A DNA stretch of 64,000 nucleotides from Syntrophus sp963665935 (GTDB lineage: Bacteria > Desulfobacterota > Syntrophia > Syntrophales > Syntrophaceae), in contig OY762510.1 in the NCBI GenBank assembly GCA_963665935.1, forward strand, positions 1,674,001 to 1,738,000, given 5' to 3'. Every line of letters starts with the position of its first letter. Position 1 is the stretch's first letter. Position numbers and translations under genes: made by a program. A model generated the notes under the pieces. That model was not told the DNA's origin, made no database searches, and saw only the letters and a list, made by a program, of their open reading frames with translations. This document shows, one piece after another, positions 7,626 through 14,244 of this stretch.

Positions 7626-8546
7626 GTGTACGATGTTTTCTTAGACGCCTTCAAGGATACGATCACGATGGTTCCGCTCCTGCTGGTCATTTATATCGGG
7701 ATAGAACTTGTTGAATACAAGTTCGGCAGCAGGATCATCGCCTTTGTCCAAAAAGCGGGGATCGCAGGCCCCACCGTGGGGGCCGTGGCCGGCAGCTTGC
7801 CGCAGTGCGGCATTTCCGTCGTTGCAACGGCTCTGTACACCCAGAGACTTTTAACGATCGGGACCCTGCTGGCCGTCTATCTTTCGACCTCAGATGAGGC
7901 GATTCCGATCATTCTGGCCCGCCCGGAAAAGGCTGGACTCATCTGGCCTCTCCTGTTGACAAAGATAGGGATTGGCCTGGTTGCGGGTTACTCTCTTGAT
8001 TTGATTTTTAGAAAGAGTAATCAAACCATCCTTAATCACATCAATGTTTGTGCCCTGGGCCAGGACGATGTAAGTCACCATCACGAAGTCGTTCTGGACC
8101 AAGAAGCCTGCTGCGGTCACAGCACAAGTCCCTCTGCAGAGCAATTCAACCCCAGAGAGATTTTTCTCCACCCGATGATTCATACGACGAAGATATTCGG
8201 TTTTATCTTCGCCATCTCCCTGCTGATCAACGGTACCGTTTATTATATGGGGGAAGAAGCCTTCGATAGATTGTTTCTTGGACAGAGCTTTCTGCAGCCC
8301 TTTGTGGCGGCACTGGTGGGATTGATTCCAAATTGTGCTGCATCTGTCGCCATAACGGAGCTGTATCTCAAAGGCGCCATTACCTACGGATCGATGATCG
8401 CCGGTCTATGTGCAGGGGCCGGACTGGGAATCCTCGTTTTGTTCAGGGAGGAAAAAGAGAAGCAGGAGGTCTTTAAAATCCTGGGTCTCCTTTTCGGAAT
8501 AAGCGTCGTCGTGGGACTGTTCATTCAAAACGTCCTCAAGATATAA
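7626..8546 (+). CDS. ArsP_2-type putative manganese/metal permease
   Basis: 306 aa, GTG start with GGGAAAGGTG upstream. Two homologous membrane halves each carry a GxxPxC-like turn: AGSLPQCGISVVATALY in the first and VGLIPNCAASVAITELYLKG in the second. That is the duplicated pattern of the ArsP_2 (formerly DUF2899) putative manganese transporters. Between them, at about residues 148-168, is a metal-ligand-rich loop (SHHHEVVLDQEACCGHS). It probably moves a metal ion or metal complex across the inner membrane. Its position behind a Fur-family gene and operator supports metal homeostasis. Direction of transport and substrate are not established. Confidence 0.85.
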   Translation: MYDVFLDAFKDTITMVPLLLVIYIGIELVEYKFGSRIIAFVQKAGIAGPTVGAVAGSLPQCGISVVATALYTQRLLTIGTLLAVYLSTSDEAIPIILARPEKAGLIWPLLLTKIGIGLVAGYSLDLIFRKSNQTILNHINVCALGQDDVSHHHEVVLDQEACCGHSTSPSAEQFNPREIFLHPMIHTTKIFGFIFAISLLINGTVYYMGEEAFDRLFLGQSFLQPFVAALVGLIPNCAASVAITELYLKGAITYGSMIAGLCAGAGLGILVLFREEKEKQEVFKILGLLFGISVVVGLFIQNVLKI

Positions 8547-8639
8547 GGGTAGATCCATCTTGAGATTCCTCTGCAGACAGTGAGCACTTCTCCTCAAGAA
8601 AGCTTCGCCGATCTTCTGCCGACTTTCTTCTCCCTATTT

Positions 8640-8930
8640 CTATTCGACGACCACTTCGTAAAACTGGGGGGTCGGACTGCCCTGTAAAAGAGGGCGGACA
8701 CGGTCGCCGGCTTCGTCATGCTCAGCGCTTCCGTGCATTGCCCTGAAATTATCCTCAGATTCAAATTCTACGATCGCTGCATAACGGCCGCCTCCGATGG
8801 GCTTTAAAAGCCGCCTGCCAACAAAACCATTAAAGCGGGCAAACTGTTGGTTTGACCAGGCAAACCATTCCTCGAACTCGGCTTCCTTACCTGCTTTAAT
8901 CGCTGGGAAATTGATCAGGACGATAAACAT
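8640..8930 (-). CDS. Antibiotic-biosynthesis-monooxygenase (ABM)-fold protein
   Basis: 96 aa from the ATG at 8930, chosen because GGAGGTGA lies 5 bp upstream; an earlier in-frame ATG has no such site. FIVLINFPAIKAGKEAEFEE, the FNGFVGRRLLKP block and FESEDNFRAMHGS follow the ferredoxin-like ABM domain layout. Such small dimeric proteins oxidise quinol-like substrates or degrade haem, and many have no known role. It is convergent with the permease gene and ends 93 bp from it. Whether it is connected to metal or haem metabolism is open. Confidence 0.8.
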   Translation of the reverse strand: MFIVLINFPAIKAGKEAEFEEWFAWSNQQFARFNGFVGRRLLKPIGGGRYAAIVEFESEDNFRAMHGSAEHDEAGDRVRPLLQGSPTPQFYEVVVE

Positions 8931-9093
8931 GAGGTCACCTCCGGAAATATCCATTTTAAATCGGTCATTTAAAAATCCTCATCGTTTCCGCTTTTTTAGC
9001 TTGTCCGCTCTGCCACTCTCTCCTGTATCAATATATGCCATCGGCGAGTCATATTCAAGTGTCGGGTCCTTGGTGATTGATATTGATTATGTA

Positions 9094-9135
9094 ACAATTT
9101 TGTTCTCTAGTGGATAAATTTCTACAATTTTGTTC
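9094..9135. repeat. Two copies of ACAATTTTGTTC, 30 bp apart
   Basis: Copies at 9094-9105 and 9124-9135, start-to-start distance exactly 30 bp, roughly three helical turns. Each contains the near-palindrome ACA-N4-TGT. They lie 210-250 bp upstream of the sigma-54 promoter, a workable distance for an enhancer-binding activator. The otherwise gene-free interval 8931-9450 holds only these and the promoter. Confidence 0.5.
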
Positions 9136-9342
9136 CTTTTTCTTCCCCTTCAAAGTCTGCTGCCGCTTCGAAAATGGATTTATTGCGTAAGAATATCGAT
9201 TTTTTTTGCGGCTGAGAGTCAAAAAGAATTTGAATTTTCCCCTGTATTCTTTATTATTTGAATTAATGGTCCTGATTTCTTTCCCCTCCTGGGGAGTAAA
9301 AGTATCTTTTTACCGGCCACCCCGGTAGCGAAGTTCAGATCG

Positions 9343-9357
9343 TGGCACTCATCTTGC
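9343..9357 (+). promoter_or_regulatory. Sigma-54 (RpoN) promoter of the glutamate synthase operon
   Basis: TGGCAC-N5-TTGC with the invariant GG-N10-GC spacing. Transcription would start near 9369, leaving an 80-base leader before the ATG at 9451. RpoN promoters need an ATP-driven activator. None is encoded in this window. Confidence 0.85.
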
Positions 9358-9450
9358 GCTTACGGTGTAGTTCAGAGTCGCATTATAATCTTTGGAAATA
9401 AAGGGCACTTACTCCCCGATATGATTGAGAATTGAAGAGATAGGGAACTA

Positions 9451-11295
9451 ATGAAATCGATAGAAGAATTCAGAAAGGTCGCGGGCGATATCAACATCCT
9501 CGACAAGGTGGAAGAAAGAGAGATGTTCTCGCATGATATTGGTGATGTTCCGGATATCATGACCAGGACATTTTTTGAAACGCAACCCGATTTTGTCGTT
9601 CAGCCTAAAAACGCAGACGAGATCAAAAAGGTCCTGGCCTTTGCCAATAAGGAGAAGGTCCCCGTGATACCCAGGGGCTCCGCATCATGGGGCTTTGGCG
9701 GCGTGATCCCGACGAAGGCCGGAATTGTCATCGACCTTTCTCCTTTCCGGAAAATCCTGGAGATTGATACGAAGGAAAAGACCGTTACCGTTGAGGCGGG
9801 CGCCCGGTGGAGCGATATCGATCTGATGGCGAAGAAAGTGGGCCTGTGTCTGATGACTTACCCCTCCAGCAAGTTTTCCACCGTTGCCGGCTGGATCTCA
9901 ACGGGAGGCTATGGAATCAACAGCTTTCGGTACGGGCACCTGTCAAAACAGATCGTTTCCATGAAGGTGATCACCGGCGCCGGGGAGCTCAAGGTCCTTT
10001 CCCCTTCCGACCCCGAATTTCACTTCTTTGTGTCCACCGAAGGGGAGTTCGGCATTATCGTTGAGGCCACGCTCAAACTTCGGGATGTCCCGGAGGCGTC
10101 CTATGCCCATCTGCTTTATTTCAAGGACGACCGGGCGGCTTTCTCCTTCATCGACCGCTTCGTAAAAAGCAGGAACGCGGAGAATCTCAATCCCAACGTC
10201 ATCCGCTTCCTGGATGAAAATCATCTCAACGACACCAACGAGGTCATCCGGGCCGAGGTTTTCAAGAAGAGTGCCGGCGTTCTTTTTGAGTTCGGCAGTG
10301 CCGAGGATGAAGAACGCTTCGAGAGATTCATCGTCAAATCGGGGGTCATTGAGGCAGCACCCCGCTATGCCGCCCGATACCTGTGGAATGAGCGCCTCTT
10401 CGGGATGAAGACCAAGCGTCTGGGGCCGACGATTCTGGCGAGCGAAATTATTATCCCGATTTCCGCGGCGGCAGACTTTATTGAAAGAGCTAAAAAACTG
10501 GGAGACCGATTCGGCGTTGAAATCTGCGTCGACTCCTATATCCTCGATGAGAAGCTGGCCCTGATCATGGCCACTTTCCTCTGTGACTCGAGGAAGAAAA
10601 AATACATGATTAATATGCCCCTGGTTTCCATGCTCACCAAGACGGCTGTTTCCCTGGGCGCCGAGCCTTACGGCCTGGGCCTCTGGAATGCCGCCTTCAT
10701 CAATGCCCTGTACAGCCCGGAGAGGCAACAGGCGCTGAAAGCATACAAGGCAAAGGTGGATCCGAACAACATCCTGAATCCCGGGAAATTTTTTGCGGTC
10801 AACTCAACGGCTCTTGCCTCCCTTGTCTTCTCGCCGGCCATTTTTGGCTTTTCCATGAATCTCCTGACAAGCCTGTCGCCGATCATTGGCAAAGCGGCCA
10901 CACTGCTCTTCGGGAAGGAGGAGAAAATCGATCATCTTGACTTCGAGTTAAGCACCCATGCCTGCGCCAAGTGCGGCAACTGTCTTGCCGTCTGCCCCGC
11001 CTACCTGATCACGCACAATGAAGGGGTTACGGCAAAAGGAAAAGTAGCGCTGGCCAAGAAGCTCATTGAAGGAAAAGAAGTGACCAGGGAGGAAGCGCAG
11101 AATGCCTTCATGTGCATGCACTGCAAGGCCTGCGAGGAGATCTGCCAGACCAATCTTGAACTGATGAGGTTCTGGGATGCTCTGGAAACAAGGCTTGAAA
11201 GCAAGTATGGCCGCCCGGAAGCTCAGATCACGGAATTTCTGAAGAAGGTCGACAAAAGTGATGAATACTGGGAGATGGTGGAGAGAAACGCCTGA
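9451..11295 (+). CDS. FAD-linked oxidoreductase with C-terminal 2x[4Fe-4S] (GlcD/lactate dehydrogenase type)
   Basis: 614 aa. FAD-binding type 4 (PCMH) domain at about residues 40-220 (VIPRGSASWGFGGVIP, TVEAGARWSDIDL, STGGYGINSFRYG), a FAD-oxidase C-terminal domain to about 460, then two ferredoxin motifs: CAKCGNCLAVCP (about 507) and CMHCKACEEICQ (about 554). This layout is that of D-2-hydroxyacid dehydrogenases that pass electrons from FAD to iron-sulfur clusters. It is the first gene of the sigma-54 operon, 44 bp before the first GltB-like gene. It may therefore supply electrons to glutamate synthase; that role and its substrate are inference. Confidence 0.85.
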   Translation: MKSIEEFRKVAGDINILDKVEEREMFSHDIGDVPDIMTRTFFETQPDFVVQPKNADEIKKVLAFANKEKVPVIPRGSASWGFGGVIPTKAGIVIDLSPFRKILEIDTKEKTVTVEAGARWSDIDLMAKKVGLCLMTYPSSKFSTVAGWISTGGYGINSFRYGHLSKQIVSMKVITGAGELKVLSPSDPEFHFFVSTEGEFGIIVEATLKLRDVPEASYAHLLYFKDDRAAFSFIDRFVKSRNAENLNPNVIRFLDENHLNDTNEVIRAEVFKKSAGVLFEFGSAEDEERFERFIVKSGVIEAAPRYAARYLWNERLFGMKTKRLGPTILASEIIIPISAAADFIERAKKLGDRFGVEICVDSYILDEKLALIMATFLCDSRKKKYMINMPLVSMLTKTAVSLGAEPYGLGLWNAAFINALYSPERQQALKAYKAKVDPNNILNPGKFFAVNSTALASLVFSPAIFGFSMNLLTSLSPIIGKAATLLFGKEEKIDHLDFELSTHACAKCGNCLAVCPAYLITHNEGVTAKGKVALAKKLIEGKEVTREEAQNAFMCMHCKACEEICQTNLELMRFWDALETRLESKYGRPEAQITEFLKKVDKSDEYWEMVERNA

Positions 11296-11339
11296 TTCCA
11301 TCCTCTATAAACTTCATTTCATAAAGAAGAAGAACGATT

Positions 11340-12749
11340 ATGCCAAAGAAATATCACATTTCCACAAAAGCGACCCCCCTGGACCTGGAATATCTCTTCA
11401 AGTTCAAGATTACGCGGGGTGAAAACTGCATCAACTGCGGCAGATGCACCAAAGTCTGCATCTATGAAGCCCATAAGCGGGACATAGACGATCCGCGAAA
11501 GATGGCGGCTCCCAACACTTCCGTCTGCAGGAACTGCTTCCGGTGCATCCAGGAATGCCCCCGGGGCGCCCTGGAAAAATCGCTGAACCAGGACTTCCTG
11601 AACAGCGACGGTTCTTACTGGAAATCCCAAATGCTCATTTCCCTCTGGAAGCAGGCCGAAGACGGAAAAGTGCCCGTTTCCGGGGCTGGATACAGAGGCC
11701 CTTTTACCGGCACGGGGTTTGACGGCATGTGGACGGATATGTCGGAAATCGTCCGTCCGACCCGGGACGGAATCCATGGGCGGGAATATATCAGTACCGC
11801 CGTTGAACTGGGCAGGAAACTCAATCACCTGGTCTTTGATGCCGGCGGGAAGTTGCTGTCGCGGATTTTCGATACGGTCCATCTTCCCCTTCCCATCGTC
11901 TTTGATCTTCCGGCGGAGAACCTGCCTGGGAATGTCCAGGCTGCCCTGGCCAAGACAGCGGCAGAACTCGAAACATACCTCATTCTGCCTGTCGCCGGCC
12001 TGACGCCGGAGCTTGAACCGTATACCGGCAACATCATTCCCCTGCTGTCCCACAAGGAGATCGACCAGCATTCGGCCCTGCTGAAAAAGGTGCGACTGGC
12101 GGCCCTTGAGTATGACGGGGAACTCCTGGATAATTTCCAGGCCGTAAAGGACAAAATGAAAGGGATCAGCCGCACCCCGGTCATCATCCGAATCCCGGCG
12201 GGAAAAGACGTGGAGGACACGGTTTCCGGGCTTACCCACAGCGGGGCGGAGATCATCCATGTCGTCGCCGACTACCTCGGACTGGAAATCAATGGACATG
12301 CATCCTCCCATCCGAGGCTGATCAAAGATGTCATCCGGGCTGTCCATCTGCGGCTCGTCAGTGAAGGGATCCGCGATGAAGTTAGCCTGATCTTTTCCGG
12401 TGGGATCGCCATGGCGGAGCATGTCCCCAAGGCCATGATCTGTGGCGCGGACTTGACGGCAGTAGACCTGCCGCTCCTCATTGCCCTGGGTATCCGGTTG
12501 TATGAAGAGCCGGAAAAGTTCCTTGTTCTTCCGGAAGGACTGGAAAACATCCCCGTACCGGTCCTTGTCCAGCGGATCGTCAACCTCATGGGCGCCTGGC
12601 ATTCACAGCTCCTCGAAGTGATGGGGGCGATGGGAATCCGGGAAGCCCGCCGTCTGCGGGGAGAAACCGGACGAGCGATCTTCTTTGAAGAGGTCGACGA
12701 GGACACCTTTGGAAAACTATTTAAAAACAGAGAAGCAGTGAGACTATGA
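11340..12749 (+). CDS. Degenerate GltB FMN-domain paralogue with N-terminal 2x[4Fe-4S] ferredoxin
   Basis: 469 aa. Two ferredoxin motifs at the N-terminus (CINCGRCTKVCIYE, CRNCFRCIQECPRGA). The rest parallels the archaeal-type glutamate synthase FMN domain encoded next, including the barrel end SGGIAMAEHVPKAMICGAD and the tail GAWHSQLLEVMGAMGIREAR. It lacks the recognisable FMN/substrate loops of its neighbour (no SGEGGYPEN-like block, no KPGLGGHL) and the 3Fe-4S cysteine cluster. It is probably a structural or electron-transfer subunit rather than a second synthase. Its stop overlaps the next start (ATGA). Confidence 0.75.
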   Translation: MPKKYHISTKATPLDLEYLFKFKITRGENCINCGRCTKVCIYEAHKRDIDDPRKMAAPNTSVCRNCFRCIQECPRGALEKSLNQDFLNSDGSYWKSQMLISLWKQAEDGKVPVSGAGYRGPFTGTGFDGMWTDMSEIVRPTRDGIHGREYISTAVELGRKLNHLVFDAGGKLLSRIFDTVHLPLPIVFDLPAENLPGNVQAALAKTAAELETYLILPVAGLTPELEPYTGNIIPLLSHKEIDQHSALLKKVRLAALEYDGELLDNFQAVKDKMKGISRTPVIIRIPAGKDVEDTVSGLTHSGAEIIHVVADYLGLEINGHASSHPRLIKDVIRAVHLRLVSEGIRDEVSLIFSGGIAMAEHVPKAMICGADLTAVDLPLLIALGIRLYEEPEKFLVLPEGLENIPVPVLVQRIVNLMGAWHSQLLEVMGAMGIREARRLRGETGRAIFFEEVDEDTFGKLFKNREAVRL

Positions 12750-14227
12750 AACCATCGACAGTCACCATTAAAGAAATGCCTTCGCGTTTCAGGCACCAGG
12801 TCCCCAAGTACAAGATCACTCGGTCTGAGGCCTGCATCAACTGCGGCACGTGCGCCAGGACATGCCCCTACGGCGTTCATGAAAGGGTTGAGGGGCACAA
12901 CAAGGTAAACCCGCCCATTGACTATAAATGCATTGGCTTTGAATGCGAGAGCAAGGAGTTCTGCTGCCTTGGCAAGTGCCCGCGCCAGGCCCTGAGCCTC
13001 TCCCTCAATCCCATGTATGATGCGCTGGGAGACTACCGCTGGACGGCGGACATCATTACGGCGACTTGGATCATGGCCGAGACGGGCTATCCGCCGATGC
13101 GGAAAGATCTTGAATACACCGTCGGCAATTCCGGCGGCGGCTTCGACAAGCTGCGGTTCAAATTTCCCGCCAATCCACCTTACGTCGACAAATCTGAGAT
13201 CTCCACGGCCATCGAGCTGAACCGGAGAAACGACGGCCGGGCGAACGTGGTCATCTCGACTCCCATGTATGGCGGCGGCATGTCCTTCGGTTCCGTCAGT
13301 CTCCCCACGATGGTCTCCAAGGCGCACAATGCCTCCATCTGGAATACCTTTACCTGTTCCGGTGAAGGCGGTTATCCGGAGAACCTCATCCCCTATGATG
13401 ACCACGTGATTACCCAGGTGGCCACCGGTCTCTTCGGAGTCCGTGAGGAGACGATCCAGCGGGTGAAGATCGTTGAGTTTAAATACGCCCAGGGTGCAAA
13501 GCCCGGTCTTGGCGGACACCTGCTGGGAGAGAAGAATACGGAAAGCGTCGCCAAAATGCGCGAGGCGGTTAAGGGCACCTCCCTGTTTTCGCCCTTTCCC
13601 TTCCATTCGGTCTATTCCATCGAGGATCACAAGAAGCACATCGACTGGATCAAGGAGATGAATCCCCAGGCCCTCGTTTCCGTGAAGGTATCCACCCCCA
13701 ATGACGTGGACATGGTGGCCGTCGGTTCCTACTATGCCGGCGCGCATATTATCCACATCGACGGCGGTTACGGTGGCACAGGCGCGGCGCCGGATATTGC
13801 CAAGAAAAACATTGCCATGCCCATTGAATACGGCATCGTCAAGGTTCATCGTTTCCTGAAGGATGAAGGTGTCCGGGATGCCGTTACCCTCATCGCCTCG
13901 GGAGGCATCCGGACCGCCCATGACCTGGCCAAGGCCATCTGCCTTGGGGCGGATGGGGCGGTGGTCGGAACGTCCGAACTGGTTTCCCTGGAATGCGTCC
14001 GCTGCGGCAATTGTGAATCGGGGCGGGGCTGTGCCCGGGGTATCGCCTCGACGGACTCCGAACTGGCGGACCTCTTCACCGAGGAATGGGCAACCCAGCG
14101 TCTGACCAATTTCTACCATGCCTGGAATGTCCAGCTGGTTGAGATCCTCCAGAAGTTCGGCATGAAAAGCGTCAAAGAGCTTGTCGGCCGGACGGATCTG
14201 CTGGAACATATCGATTACAGTAATTAA
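12746..14227 (+). CDS. Archaeal-type glutamate synthase, FMN domain with ferredoxin clusters
   Basis: 493 aa. N-terminal ferredoxin part (CINCGTCARTCPYG, then a Cys-rich irregular second cluster ending CCLGKCPRQA). Glutamate synthase central/FMN barrel from about residue 150: MYGGGMSFGSVSLPTM, CSGEGGYPENL, QGAKPGLGGHL, HIDGGYGGTGAAP, IASGGIRTAHDLAKA. The 3Fe-4S motif CVRCGNCESGRGC sits near 415. It reduces the 2-oxoglutarate/ammonia imine to glutamate with electrons from ferredoxin-like clusters. Ammonia should come from the amidotransferase encoded next, 17 bp downstream, because this chain has no glutaminase domain. Confidence 0.9.
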   Translation: MKPSTVTIKEMPSRFRHQVPKYKITRSEACINCGTCARTCPYGVHERVEGHNKVNPPIDYKCIGFECESKEFCCLGKCPRQALSLSLNPMYDALGDYRWTADIITATWIMAETGYPPMRKDLEYTVGNSGGGFDKLRFKFPANPPYVDKSEISTAIELNRRNDGRANVVISTPMYGGGMSFGSVSLPTMVSKAHNASIWNTFTCSGEGGYPENLIPYDDHVITQVATGLFGVREETIQRVKIVEFKYAQGAKPGLGGHLLGEKNTESVAKMREAVKGTSLFSPFPFHSVYSIEDHKKHIDWIKEMNPQALVSVKVSTPNDVDMVAVGSYYAGAHIIHIDGGYGGTGAAPDIAKKNIAMPIEYGIVKVHRFLKDEGVRDAVTLIASGGIRTAHDLAKAICLGADGAVVGTSELVSLECVRCGNCESGRGCARGIASTDSELADLFTEEWATQRLTNFYHAWNVQLVEILQKFGMKSVKELVGRTDLLEHIDYSN

Positions 14228-14244
14228 AGCGGAGCTTGCAAACA

